The position numbers and the translations under genes were made by a program. The notes beneath the pieces are model-generated. The model was given only the letters and a program-made list of their open reading frames with translations, was not told where the DNA came from and searched no databases. A DNA stretch of 64,000 bases from Paraburkholderia phenazinium (GTDB lineage Bacteria; Pseudomonadota; Gammaproteobacteria; Burkholderiales; Burkholderiaceae), in NCBI RefSeq assembly GCF_900142845.1, contig NZ_FSRU01000002.1:1798001-1862000 (forward strand). Reading direction: 5' to 3'. Below are positions 9,295 through 18,150 of this stretch, one piece after another; the first letter of the stretch is position 1; each line of letters opens with the position of its first letter.

Positions 9295-10275
9295 ATGGAA
9301 ATCACCCGACTTAAGGTTCGCGTCGACGCGCTGCGCGACGAAGCGCAAGGCATCCGCTCATTCAGCATCTCGCGCCTCGACGGCCAGCCCTTCGACGCCT
9401 ATGAGCCCGGCGCGCATATCGACGTCACGAGCCCGGCCGGCATCACGCGTCAATACTCGCTGTGCGGCGACCCCGAACGTCTCGACACGCACATCTTCGC
9501 GGTAAAAAAGGAACCGGCTTCGCGCGGCGGCTCGCGGTCACTGCACGACGAAGTAGTGGCCGGCATGGAATTGTCGGTGAGCGCGCCGCGCAATCTGTTT
9601 CAACTGGAGAGCGGCGCCAGCGAGCATATTCTGATCGCCGCGGGCATCGGCATTACGCCGCTGCTGTCCATGGCCTATCGGCTTCTCAGGCAGCACGCGC
9701 GTTTCAGGCTGCACTATTTCGCCCGCATGCCCGAGCAGGCCGCCTTTCTCGCGCAACTCCGCGCGCCGCCGTTTGCAGAGCATGTCGAAGTCCATCTGCA
9801 CGTGCCGCGCGAGACGCTCGACCAGACCTTGCACGCATGCATCGCAAAGGCCGCGGACGGCGCCCATCTCTATACCTGCGGGCCCGCTCCGTTCATGGAG
9901 CGGGTGGTCCATGTGGCGGGCGACTACTTGCGTGACGAGGCGATTCACCTCGAACGGTTCGGCGCGCAACACGACGCGACTGACAGCGAAGCCGCAAACG
10001 CTGCGCTCGATCAGTTCGAAGTCCGGCTTGCAAAAACAGGGACGAGCGTCGAGGTCAAAGGCGGACAAAGCATCGTCGACGCGTTGGCCCAGATCGGTAT
10101 CGAGGTGGATACCTCATGCGGCGAAGGCGTGTGCGGGACGTGCATGGTGCCTGTCGTGGAAGGTGAGCCCGAGCATCGCGACCATTGCCTGAGCAAGGCG
10201 GAACGCGCAAGCAATGCGGTCATATGCTGCTGCGTCTCGCGCTCCCGCTCGCCCGTGCTCGTTCTCGATCTGTAG
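9295..10275 (+). CDS. iacF: IacF-like ferredoxin reductase of the Rieske oxygenase
   Basis: A 326-residue class IA (phthalate dioxygenase reductase/VanB-like) protein. It has an N-terminal FMN domain (RQYSLCGDP), a central NAD domain (LIAAGIGITPLLSMAYRLL, YTCGPAPFMERV) and a C-terminal plant-type 2Fe-2S ferredoxin with DTSCGEGVCGTCMVPVVEG and a distal Cys in RDHCLS. It passes electrons from NAD(P)H to the Rieske oxygenase encoded at 11389-13169. The permease lies 55 bp upstream, so they probably share a transcript. It matches the role of IacF in indole-acetate clusters. Confidence 0.8.
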   Translation: MEITRLKVRVDALRDEAQGIRSFSISRLDGQPFDAYEPGAHIDVTSPAGITRQYSLCGDPERLDTHIFAVKKEPASRGGSRSLHDEVVAGMELSVSAPRNLFQLESGASEHILIAAGIGITPLLSMAYRLLRQHARFRLHYFARMPEQAAFLAQLRAPPFAEHVEVHLHVPRETLDQTLHACIAKAADGAHLYTCGPAPFMERVVHVAGDYLRDEAIHLERFGAQHDATDSEAANAALDQFEVRLAKTGTSVEVKGGQSIVDALAQIGIEVDTSCGEGVCGTCMVPVVEGEPEHRDHCLSKAERASNAVICCCVSRSRSPVLVLDL

Positions 10276-10303
10276 CGCCCGCACGCCTTTCGTTCTCCAC
10301 GTT

Positions 10304-11224
10304 TCACAACTGATCGAATTTGCGCACCGAATCGAGCAACAGGTTTCTCATCCACACGATGCCATCCTCGTCATGAAAATGCTCGTGCCAATGCATCGTC
10401 ACCGATGCAGCCGGCAAGCGGACCGGTAAATCGTAAATCTGAAACGCCTTCGCCTTGTTCAGGATCTGCGCGAGACGCTTGGGAAGCGTTGCGTACAGAT
10501 CCGTCACCATCAGGATGTTCGGCAACGCCACGAAGTGCGGTAGTTCAAGCGCGATATTGCGGCCGACACCCTGCGCCCGCAACGCGTCGTCCAGCGCATG
10601 GTGACTGTGCTCGAGAGAGCGTACCTGGATGTGCGAGGCGCCGAGAAAGTGCTCGAGGCTCAGCTTCTTGCCCGTCGGCAAGCCACGGCGCCGCCGCGTC
10701 ATACAGACGTAGTCCTCTTCGAACAGCAACTGATGGCGCGTGCGCGCCATCAGGTCGGGAAGATTGCCGATCGCGAAGTCGAGCTTGCTCGAACGCAACG
10801 CGTCCTCGATGTCCTCCACGGGCATCGGCTGCACGATGAGCCGGGTACGCGGCGCCTGTTCGTGCAAGGCCTTGCAGATGACGGGCAAATAGGCCATTTC
10901 GCCCGCATCGGACAGCGACAATCGAAACGTGCGCGTGCTGAGCGCCGGATCGAACGACTCGGCGTAGCGCAGCGCCTCGCGCACGGTATCCAACGCACGG
11001 CCCACGATCGTCGCAAGTTCCAGTGCGATGGGCGTGGGTTGCATGCCTGAGCGGGTGCGGATGAACAACTGATCGTCGAACAGCGTGCGCAGACGGCCGA
11101 GCGCATAGCTCACGGCCGGTTGCGATAACGCAAGGCGTTCGCCCGCCTTGGTCAGACTGCGCTCTTCCACGATGGCCTGGAAAACCCGCAGGAGGTTGAG
11201 ATCGATATGGTCAAGCGAAGTCAT
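10304..11224 (-). CDS. LysR-type regulator divergent from the Rieske operon
   Basis: A 306-residue LysR protein. The HTH is residues 6-64 (DLNLLRVFQAIVEERSLTKAG, QPAVSYALGRLRTLFDDQLF), and the effector domain follows. It is divergent from iacC with a 164-bp shared regulatory gap containing a T-N11-A dyad, which makes it the likely activator of the dioxygenase operon. The start at MTSLDHIDLNLLR was chosen over an 8-codon upstream ATG because an AGG lies about 8 nt ahead of it and family members start near here. Confidence 0.8.
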   Translation of the reverse strand: MTSLDHIDLNLLRVFQAIVEERSLTKAGERLALSQPAVSYALGRLRTLFDDQLFIRTRSGMQPTPIALELATIVGRALDTVREALRYAESFDPALSTRTFRLSLSDAGEMAYLPVICKALHEQAPRTRLIVQPMPVEDIEDALRSSKLDFAIGNLPDLMARTRHQLLFEEDYVCMTRRRRGLPTGKKLSLEHFLGASHIQVRSLEHSHHALDDALRAQGVGRNIALELPHFVALPNILMVTDLYATLPKRLAQILNKAKAFQIYDLPVRLPAASVTMHWHEHFHDEDGIVWMRNLLLDSVRKFDQL

Positions 11225-11269
11225 GGGGCAACCTATTATTTGCGTCACTTATTCGGCAACTCATTTTAG

Positions 11270-11284
11270 ATCGATTTGACCGAT
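11270..11284. promoter_or_regulatory. LysR box and promoter between lysR and iacC
   Basis: The dyad ATCG-ATTTGAC-CGAT contains T11271-N11-A11283. It overlaps a promoter-like TTGACC (11276-11281) followed, 17 bp later, by GACACT (11299-11304). The location, between divergent genes and about 105 bp before the iacC start, suits LysR control. Confidence 0.55.
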
Positions 11285-11388
11285 ATTGGCTACACGCCGA
11301 CACTAGTAAAACGGTAGCGCGAACCCCACAGCGCCCAGCCTCAATGCGATTTTCAAAGCGACTCGACCGTGACAACCCAGAGACACCG

Positions 11389-12672
11389 ATGAGCGACACC
11401 CTTTATCAAACTATCGACACCGGCGCACTGCATCGTCGCGCCCAACCCGACCGTATCGCGCCGTCCATGTACTACGACCCCGCGCTCTTCGAGGCGGAAC
11501 TCGAACGCATTTTCTACAAGACGTGGATCTGGGTCGCGCACGAGAGCGAGCTGCCGAACCCTGGCGATTTCCGCACGACCACAATTGGACGTCAACCTGT
11601 GATCGTCGTGCGCGACAAGAGCGGTGCGGTTCACGTTCTGCAAAACCGCTGCCGCCATCGCGGCGCAACGGTCTGCGAAGAACATAAGGGCAACGCCAAA
11701 GGCTTCACGTGTCCCTATCACAGCTGGTCCTACGCGCTCGACGGCACGCTGCGCGCACTGCCCTATGGCGACGGCTACGAAGGCGTCTGCGAGAAAAACG
11801 ATCTGCCGCTCAAAGCACTGCGCGTGGGCATTTATCAAGGGCTGATCTTCGCCAGCTTCAACGAAGACATCGAACCGCTGGAAGACTTTCTCGGCGGAGC
11901 CAAGCCGTGGATCGACCTGTTCATGAAGCAGGGCGCCGGCTACCCGATCAAGGCGAATGGCGAACATAAGTTCCGCTTCAAGGGCAACTGGAAAATCCAG
12001 TTGGAAAACACCACGGACCTGTATCACTTCCCGGTTGTGCACAAGTCCTGGATGAAATCGATCGACGACGAAACGGCCGCTGCAATCACCAGTTTCATGA
12101 CGAGCGACGATGCTTTTTGCCGCTCGCTCGGCAATGGCCATAGCCTTGCGGTGCTGGTGCCGGAGCTGGTGGATCTGGACCATGACGACGGCGCTCCCTT
12201 GCCCGAGCGCTTCAACGATCTCGCCGCGAAACTGGCCGGGCGTCACTCGCCCGCAGAAGTCCGACGCATCGTGCGCTCGCTGATGGGCGTCGGCTTCAAC
12301 CTGAACCTGTTTCCGAACCTGGCGCTATCGATGGCGTTCTTCCGGGTGCTGCGGCCCCTGTCGTCCGAGGAAACGGAGATCCGTCACGTCGCGCTCGCCA
12401 TGGACGGCGGCCCCGACGAAGCGAACCGCGTACGCCTGCGCATTCATGAGCACTTCCAGGGTCCCTTCGGCTTTGGCAGTCCTGACGATGCGGAGGCATG
12501 GGAGCGCGTTCAGCGCGGTTCGCACGCCGGCCCCGACGTGCCGATCCTCGTGAACCGCGGACTCAACCGCGAGACCACCGCCGCCAACGGCGAAAAGACC
12601 GCGCACGCCACCGACGAGACCGGCATGCGCGAAGCGTACCGGCAATGGCGCGCCATGATGGAGCAGGCATGA
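11389..12672 (+). CDS. iacC: IacC-like Rieske dioxygenase, large subunit
   Basis: A 427-residue ring-hydroxylating oxygenase alpha subunit. The Rieske 2Fe-2S centre is in CRHRGATVC...CPYHSW (about residues 86-112; Cys-X-His and Cys-X2-His pairs). The mononuclear iron site shows the bridging Asp and two His in NTTDLYHFPVVH. It pairs with the small subunit encoded immediately downstream by an ATGA overlap, and with the reductase at 9295-10275. In indole-acetate degradation IacC/IacD act on a later oxidised intermediate on the way to catechol. The start is at MSDTLYQTIDTG. Confidence 0.82.
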   Translation: MSDTLYQTIDTGALHRRAQPDRIAPSMYYDPALFEAELERIFYKTWIWVAHESELPNPGDFRTTTIGRQPVIVVRDKSGAVHVLQNRCRHRGATVCEEHKGNAKGFTCPYHSWSYALDGTLRALPYGDGYEGVCEKNDLPLKALRVGIYQGLIFASFNEDIEPLEDFLGGAKPWIDLFMKQGAGYPIKANGEHKFRFKGNWKIQLENTTDLYHFPVVHKSWMKSIDDETAAAITSFMTSDDAFCRSLGNGHSLAVLVPELVDLDHDDGAPLPERFNDLAAKLAGRHSPAEVRRIVRSLMGVGFNLNLFPNLALSMAFFRVLRPLSSEETEIRHVALAMDGGPDEANRVRLRIHEHFQGPFGFGSPDDAEAWERVQRGSHAGPDVPILVNRGLNRETTAANGEKTAHATDETGMREAYRQWRAMMEQA

Positions 12673-13169
12673 TGGATGATCGCAACGCACTCTTCTCACA
12701 GCAAAGCTTCGCGCGAGCTGTCGAATTCATCTGGCGCGAAGCCGAGATGCTGGACCGCCGCGACTACCGCGCGTGGCTCGACCTGTGGGATCCCACCGGC
12801 TTCTACGTCGTGCCGATCGATCCCGCCACGACCGACTACGCGGCGTCGCTGAACTACGCCTACGACGATCAGGACATGCGCGAGAAACGCGTGCAGCGGA
12901 TGACGTCGGGGTACTCCGCGTCTGCCTCCGATGCGGCGCGAACCGTGCGCACCGTGTCGCGCTTCACGCTGGAGAGCGATGCGCCGGACGTGGTCGAAGT
13001 CCGGTCGGCGCAAGTGATCGTCGCCTATAAGCGCAGCGCCACCACGATCTTCGCAGCGGATCTTTCGCACACGATCAGCTTTGCGGGCGGCACGCCGCGC
13101 CTCGTCGAAAAGGTCATTCGTCTGATCGATTCAACCGAAGCGCTCAGTGCAATCGGCTTCCTGCTTTGA
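12669..13169 (+). CDS. iacD: IacD-like Rieske dioxygenase, small subunit
   Basis: A 166-residue ring-hydroxylating dioxygenase beta subunit (SnoaL/NTF2-like fold). Typical features are FIWREAEMLDRRDYRAWLDL near the N-terminus, YVVPIDP, and a C-terminal strand IAYKR-like segment. Beta subunits are structural and have no metal site. It overlaps iacC by ATGA, giving translational coupling. Confidence 0.82.
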   Translation: MMDDRNALFSQQSFARAVEFIWREAEMLDRRDYRAWLDLWDPTGFYVVPIDPATTDYAASLNYAYDDQDMREKRVQRMTSGYSASASDAARTVRTVSRFTLESDAPDVVEVRSAQVIVAYKRSATTIFAADLSHTISFAGGTPRLVEKVIRLIDSTEALSAIGFLL

Positions 13170-13231
13170 TTCCATGCTGAAGGCGCCTCGGCCGCCCGCG
13201 GCAGCCGAGGCCCACAACCGGTCTTTCTTTC

Positions 13232-13618
13232 ATGCCTACACTCGAAGTTTATCTGGCAGCGGGTCATAGCGAGGCCAGCAAAGCAACGTTGATTGCAGAG
13301 CTGACGCAAGCGACAGTCGATGCAATCGATGCGCCCGCCGAAGCCGTCCGCGTTCTGCTCAGCGAGTTGCCGGCCACGCATTTCGGCATCGGCGGCAAGA
13401 GCGCGGCGAACGGTGCGGCGCCGTCACTGCCGGTCATCGTCGCGATCCTGATCACCGGACGGACCGACGCGCAGAAGCAAGCGCTGATCGCCGGGCTTTC
13501 GGCGACGGGCGCCGCGGTACTGGATGCGCCAATCGCGGCGACGCGCGTCATCATCAAGGACATTCCGAACACCGATTTCGGCATTGGCGGCCAGACGGCA
13601 CGCGCGCTGGGGCGTTGA
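13232..13618 (+). CDS. Fused tautomerase-superfamily protein
   Basis: A 128-residue protein that keeps the catalytic Pro directly after Met (MPTLEVYLAAG) and consists of two similar halves: AVRVLLSELPATHFGIGGK and ATRVIIKDIPNTDFGIGGQ. Each half is like a 4-oxalocrotonate tautomerase unit, and the second begins LPVIVAIL without a free N-terminal Pro. Such fused proteins isomerise enol/keto acids (MSAD/cis-CaaD/TomN-like relatives). It is not part of the standard iac set as remembered, so it may process an intermediate specific to this strain. It sits between iacD and iacB. Confidence 0.65.
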   Translation: MPTLEVYLAAGHSEASKATLIAELTQATVDAIDAPAEAVRVLLSELPATHFGIGGKSAANGAAPSLPVIVAILITGRTDAQKQALIAGLSATGAAVLDAPIAATRVIIKDIPNTDFGIGGQTARALGR

Positions 13619-13629
13619 GGATACATTCA

Positions 13630-14007
13630 ATGATCGATACTTCCTCGTTACCGCTGCGCGTGCTGTTTTGTTGCGGCGTCACGCAGAATTTCTTTGATCT
13701 GCCGCGCGACAGGATCGGCGAAGTCTGGCAAGCCTATGGCCAGATGCTCGCCGCAGTCGAAGCCATGGAGAACGTGCGCATACTCGGCATCATGGACGAC
13801 GACCGCCTCTGTGTCGGCCAGTCGGACGCCGCCCCCTGGACGTTCTACATCATGGCCGACGTGGCCGACCTGGATACGGCGGTCGCTGTGTGCAATCTGT
13901 TTCGCAGCACGCCCGTCGGCGACTACAACCTGTGGCGATACGGCAAGATCGAAGCACGGGTCGGCCGGGCGCTTGTCGTGCCGCCCGCGGCGAATGCGAA
14001 GGAGTGA
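13630..14007 (+). CDS. iacB: IacB-like small protein of the indole-acetate cluster
   Basis: A 125-residue protein starting MIDTSSLPLRVLFCCGV with an in-operon ribosome site (GAGG overlapping the preceding stop). A Gly/Asp-rich middle (RILGIMDDDRLCVGQSDAAPW) and TPVGDYNLWRYGKIEARVGR suggest a ferredoxin-like alpha-beta barrel. No enzymatic motif is clear. Its size and position between the dioxygenase subunits and iacI fit IacB, a conserved iac protein whose role is poorly defined. The symbol is assigned mainly from context. Confidence 0.5.
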   Translation: MIDTSSLPLRVLFCCGVTQNFFDLPRDRIGEVWQAYGQMLAAVEAMENVRILGIMDDDRLCVGQSDAAPWTFYIMADVADLDTAVAVCNLFRSTPVGDYNLWRYGKIEARVGRALVVPPAANAKE

Positions 14008-14013
14008 GCCTGT

Positions 14014-14547
14014 ATGACTCAGGACGATAACCTTGGGCACAGCGCAATGCTGGAAGCACTTCAGGCGCGCATTGTGGCGCTCGAAGCCGAACGCGCGGTG
14101 CGCAAAACGATTACTCGCTATATGGCGCTATGCGATGTGCCGTCAGCCGCCTGCGACGGTGAGTCACTCGCGGCACTGTTCGCGGATGACGCGATCTGGG
14201 AAGGTATCGGGTCGCAATACGCGCAAAAATTCGGCCGCTTGCAAGGGCGCGCAGAAATCGTTGCGATGCTGCAGCGCTATCTTCCGCCCACCCCGCACTT
14301 CACCACCAACGTGCACTTCCTGACGGCAGAAACTATCGAAGTGACAGGCGCGTCGGCCAAGGGACGCTGGGTGATGCTGCAGGCTTCCGCCTATGTCGAC
14401 GCTCAGCCGCAACTGATCTCCGCGCGCCTCGAAGCGGATTTCTCGCCCGCGCGCGATGGTGGCGAGTGGCTCATCCAGCACTTTCGCACCGAGCGTCTGT
14501 TCGATGCCCCTTGGCACGTCAACCCTCGAAACGGCACGACACCATGA
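14014..14547 (+). CDS. iacI: IacI-like SnoaL-domain protein
   Basis: A 177-residue SnoaL-like/NTF2-fold protein. A coiled N-terminal helix (LEALQARIVALEAERAVRK) precedes TRYMALCD..SLAALFADDAIWEG, the typical start of this fold. It lies 6 nt after iacB and overlaps the amidase start by ATGA. In iac clusters IacI is a small SnoaL-like protein adjacent to the amidase IacH, as here. Its catalytic role is uncertain. Confidence 0.65.
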   Translation: MTQDDNLGHSAMLEALQARIVALEAERAVRKTITRYMALCDVPSAACDGESLAALFADDAIWEGIGSQYAQKFGRLQGRAEIVAMLQRYLPPTPHFTTNVHFLTAETIEVTGASAKGRWVMLQASAYVDAQPQLISARLEADFSPARDGGEWLIQHFRTERLFDAPWHVNPRNGTTP

Positions 14548-15680
14548 CAGCTATTATCCGTCAGCTATCCTTATGTTCTAACGACACCAACGGCGCGCCG
14601 ACCATGGCGATCAAGGATACGATCGACATAGCCGGTTATCCCACCACCGCGGCAAGCCGGGCGCTCGCCGATGCGCCACCTGCGGCACGCCATGCCGAGG
14701 TGGTGCAACACGCGCTCGATGCGGGCTGGCATATCGTCGGCAAGGCGAATATGCATGAACTCGCGTTCGGCATGACAGGTATCAACGATTTCACCGGCAC
14801 GCCGCCCAATCCGCAAGACGTGACACGCATTCCAGGCGGCTCATCTAGCGGCTCGGCGTCGGCGGTGGGCCTCCATCTCGTGGACGCAGCACTCGGCACC
14901 GATACCGGAGGATCGATCCGCGGACCGGCCGCCTGTTGCGGAGTGATCGGGCTCAAGCCGACGTTCGGGCGGGTGTCGCGGACCGGCGTCGCGCCTCGCG
15001 AATCGTCGCTCGATTGCGTCGGCCCCTTTGCACGCGACATGCGGACGCTTATCGCGGCGATGGCAGGGATCGAGCCCATGTTCGATACCGATGCAGCAGG
15101 CGAATGGCGCACGCCGATCAAGGTCGCATGCGTATCGATCGAAGCCGAATCCGGCATACGCGCGGCGGTGCAGCATGCAATCAATCTGGCGGATGTCGGC
15201 GCGCGGTCCATCGAACTTGCACTTCTCTACGACGCGTTCGAAGCGGGACTCGCGGTGATCAACGCGGAAACCTCGCGTGCATTCGGGCACCTGGTGGCAA
15301 CGGGTCAGCTCGGCGCCGATCTCGAAGCCCGTTTGCGCCTCGCCGCCGCGACGACGTCCGCGCAACTGGAGGCGGCCGAGCAGGTACGCCGTCGTTTCAC
15401 GGCGGCAGTCGAGCACGCCCTCGCCGACGTCGACGTGCTCGTCATGCCCACTCTGCCTGCCCTGCCCATCACTGTCGAGGCGGCGCGCAACGGGACATCG
15501 GTCATCGCGATGTCGTCGCTGATTCGCCCATTCAATCTGAGCGGTCATCCGGCGCTCAGCTTGCCGATACCGGTTGCCGGTTCATCGCTGAAAGCCGGCT
15601 TGCAGATCGTCGGACGCAAAGGTGCCGACGAACGGGTGTGCGCGATCGCAGCGCGCTTCGAAGCTGCGCTCGGCACATAA
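14544..15680 (+). CDS. iacH: IacH-like amidase-signature hydrolase
   Basis: A 378-residue amidase-signature enzyme. The Ser-cisSer-Lys triad is visible: Lys in MAIKDTIDIAG, the Gly/Ser-rich GGSSSGSASAVG carrying the cis-Ser, and the nucleophile in GTDTGGSIRGPAACCG. It probably hydrolyses an amide bond of an indole-derived intermediate (IacH role). The start at MTAIIRQLSL gives an ATGA overlap with iacI; a longer in-frame extension overlaps iacI and is unlikely. The length is somewhat short for the family because the N-terminal helix region is reduced. Confidence 0.75.
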   Translation: MTAIIRQLSLCSNDTNGAPTMAIKDTIDIAGYPTTAASRALADAPPAARHAEVVQHALDAGWHIVGKANMHELAFGMTGINDFTGTPPNPQDVTRIPGGSSSGSASAVGLHLVDAALGTDTGGSIRGPAACCGVIGLKPTFGRVSRTGVAPRESSLDCVGPFARDMRTLIAAMAGIEPMFDTDAAGEWRTPIKVACVSIEAESGIRAAVQHAINLADVGARSIELALLYDAFEAGLAVINAETSRAFGHLVATGQLGADLEARLRLAAATTSAQLEAAEQVRRRFTAAVEHALADVDVLVMPTLPALPITVEAARNGTSVIAMSSLIRPFNLSGHPALSLPIPVAGSSLKAGLQIVGRKGADERVCAIAARFEAALGT

Positions 15681-15737
15681 TTCATCTAATCTCATGCGCC
15701 GCGGGCGAGCGCATGCTTGCGCAGAGAGCGTTTGCAC

Positions 15738-16480
15738 ATGTCCACAAGAGTCGTACTCGTTACCGGAGCAGCGCGCGGGCTCGGCGCGGCTATTGCGGCG
15801 CGTTTTCATGACGCGGGCTACCGCGTCGCGCTTGCCGATCTTGCGATCGATGCAGCGGAAGCATTGTCTGCACAACTCAGCGCCGATGGCAGCAGCGCGT
15901 GCGCATTGAACCTCGATGTCACATCGAAAGCCGCTTTCGAGGCGGCGTGTGATGCGCTGGTCACGCGCTGGGGCCATGTCGACGTTCTGGTGAACAACGC
16001 AGGCGCATCTGAGGTCGTGCCCGTGATGGAGATCACTGCGGAGCAGTTCGATCGGGCCATCGACGTCAACCTGCGCAGCGTGCTGTTCGGCTGCCAGGTT
16101 TTCGGGGAATATTTCGCCGGGCGCGGCGTGGGACGTATCGTCAACTAGCATCGCTCGCGGGACAGAACGGTGGTTCGGCCACCGGCGCTCACTATGCGGC
16201 GGCGAAGGGCGGCGTCATCACGTTGACCAAGGTCTTCGCTCGCGAGTTGGCGGCCCGCGGCGTGACCGTGAATGCGATCGCGCCCGGTCCGCTAGACCTG
16301 CCTGTCGTGCATGAGAGTGTGCCTGCGCGCAAGCTCAGCGAGATCATCGAGAACATTCCCGTTGGACGTTTGGGCTCGGCTGCGTTTGTCGCCGAAGCCG
16401 CGTTGCTGCTGGCGGCGCCCGATGCCTACTTTGCCAACGGAGCGTGTTGGGATTTGAATGGTGGGTTATATATGCGCTGA
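15738..16480 (+). pseudogene. iacE: IacE-like short-chain dehydrogenase, frameshifted
   Basis: The first part reads MSTRVVLVTGAARGLG (Rossmann TGxxxGxG) through LVNNAGASE to GRIVN and then hits TAG at 16146-16148. The expected continuation, LASLAGQNGG then HYAAAKGG (YxxxK active site) and VNAIAPGP, is intact in the frame ending at 16480. Restoring one base after 16145 (AAC-TAG to AAC-CTAG) joins the two parts into a full SDR of about 247 residues. As written the product lacks the catalytic Tyr and Lys. Either the gene is truly broken or the base is an assembly error. IacE acts on an early indole-acetate oxidation step. Confidence 0.8.
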
Positions 16481-16514
16481 ACGACGTGGCCTGATGGGAA
16501 TGACCGAAACCATT

Positions 16515-16537
16515 GGCCGGTTCAAACCGGCCTTTTT
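16515..16537 (+). terminator. Intrinsic terminator after the iac genes
   Basis: A perfect 8-bp stem, GGCCGGTT-CA-AACCGGCC, is followed by TTTTT. It lies 35 nt after the last iac gene and before the convergent transporter gene, marking the end of the catabolic region. Confidence 0.8.
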
Positions 16538-16581
16538 ATTCGTGAGCAGGATGATCGCGCAGCCAGCGGACGGTACAAGGA

Positions 16582-17787
16582 CTACGACTCCTGACCCGAG
16601 CGGCGTGCTTCCAGATAATAAACGGTCACAGCCGCCAGCAACGAAAGCAGACACGCGAGCAACATCATTCCAAACGGGGAATACGCGGCGTTGTGGTCGG
16701 TCACAACAAATCCCGTTGCAGACGAAAACAGGAAACCGCCCGCTATCGTCATGCACCCTGCCAGACCAGAAGCGCTTCCAACCAATCGAGGATGAACCGA
16801 AACCGCTCCGGCATTGGCACATGGACCCGACAATCCATTGCCGACGCCTACCAGCACACAAGGCGCGAGAATCCAGAAGGCTTGCGAGGCGCCAAAAAAC
16901 CAGAACCCCAAACTGGTCAGTGGTCCGATGCATGCCAGAAACCGGCCGAGGACAATCGTTCTCGGAAGCGACAGTCGGCGCGAGTAACGTCCGGACAAGA
17001 AGCTCCCCACCATGAATCCCAGGGTGATGGTACCGATGTATCCGCCAAGCGCCGCCGGCGACAGATTCAGCAATACTTTTGCGGTCAGCGGAACACCAAC
17101 AAGGAACGCGTAAAACGCGCCGGTTGAACATGCGAGGCAGGCAGCGTAACTCCAAAAACGCGCAGAACGCAAAAGTATTGGATACGCACTGAACTGATCT
17201 TTTGCCGACCTGGAAATGTCTACGTTCGTCTCTTCCAGATTGATCCAGCAATACACAAACAACATCGCGCCAGCCGACGTCAGCACCCAAAAAATTGCCC
17301 GCCAGCCGAACATCCCGTCGAGGGAGCCTCCCACAGCAGGACCCAACATGGGCGCAAGCGCGGCAGCCATCGACGCATAACCGATTTTGCTTGCCGCCGT
17401 TTCCTTCCCAAAAGCGTCGCGGACCGCTGCTATCGAGACCGGGTAGCTGGACGTCACGGCAGCCTGGACCAACCGGAACGCAAGGAACGACCAGATGCTG
17501 CTCGACAACGCGCAGCCAATTGAGCCGATAGTGAACAACGCGAGGCTCAGCAAAATGATCGGGCGGCGACCGTAGCGGTCGGATAGCGGCCCCATCAACA
17601 ACTCGAGAATCGCCGATAGTCCAGCGTACCCTGCAAGTGAAAGGCTCATCACCCCGTAATCCACATGCAGGTCGCTACTGATGCCCGGCAACGACGGTAG
17701 AAATATGCTTAACGGAAGAACAGATAACGCGCAAAGAAGAGAGACCGTGACCACGCTCGGAGATGACGTTGACTTTGCAATCTGCAT
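16582..17787 (-). CDS. Bcr/CflA-type MFS drug efflux protein
   Basis: A 401-residue, 12-helix DHA1 MFS exporter. It carries LPSLPGISSDLHVDYG in helix 1, the loop motif GPLSDRYGRRPIIL, and MLGPAVGGSLDGMFGWRAIF (motif C, antiporter-type) in helix 5. Bcr/CflA proteins export small toxic compounds or amino-acid-like molecules. It is divergent from the second acetolactate synthase gene, so it is the natural candidate for product export or self-protection in the adjoining biosynthetic cluster. The cluster's lower GC begins here. Confidence 0.82.
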   Translation of the reverse strand: MQIAKSTSSPSVVTVSLLCALSVLPLSIFLPSLPGISSDLHVDYGVMSLSLAGYAGLSAILELLMGPLSDRYGRRPIILLSLALFTIGSIGCALSSSIWSFLAFRLVQAAVTSSYPVSIAAVRDAFGKETAASKIGYASMAAALAPMLGPAVGGSLDGMFGWRAIFWVLTSAGAMLFVYCWINLEETNVDISRSAKDQFSAYPILLRSARFWSYAACLACSTGAFYAFLVGVPLTAKVLLNLSPAALGGYIGTITLGFMVGSFLSGRYSRRLSLPRTIVLGRFLACIGPLTSLGFWFFGASQAFWILAPCVLVGVGNGLSGPCANAGAVSVHPRLVGSASGLAGCMTIAGGFLFSSATGFVVTDHNAAYSPFGMMLLACLLSLLAAVTVYYLEARRSGQES

Positions 17788-18015
17788 TTTTTCAGTCTTT
17801 TAATCGCTTTCAATAAAGCTCGGCCAATGAACGTGGAAGGTCGCCGCTGCCCGTTAGCGAAGCCCGCTTTCACAAAATATTCAATATGAATCGCGATCGC
17901 TTCTACCCAACTGTGATGACGCTCCGGGCCGACAAGTCGGATCTCAAGCGGATCGCGTCTTGAACATGTGCGCTGCTTGACCCTACAGCTATACATCCGT
18001 AGGATAAACCATTCC

Positions 18016-18030
18016 ACCATCAGTGATGGT
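18016..18030. promoter_or_regulatory. Operator-like dyad upstream of ilvI
   Basis: A perfect inverted repeat, ACCATC-AGT-GATGGT, lies in the 363-bp gap between the divergent efflux and ilvI genes, about 120 bp before ilvI. The rest of this gap shows no convincing gene and no leader rich in branched-chain residues. A regulator that would bind here is not encoded in the cluster. Confidence 0.4.
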
Positions 18031-18150
18031 CCTTTACAAGGCGAACTTAACAAGCTTCGCCAAAGCACTGGACGCGCCGCTTGAACCCGAGCCACAAGCC
18101 CGGCAGAGAGCACCCGATCAATTTTTTGCCGAAAATTCGAAAGGTGAATG

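Noticed and set aside
17886..17963. Possible 25-codon leader ORF upstream of the variant ilvI
   Set aside because: No ribosome site, no run of Val/Leu/Ile codons and no terminator nearby, so attenuation is unsupported.
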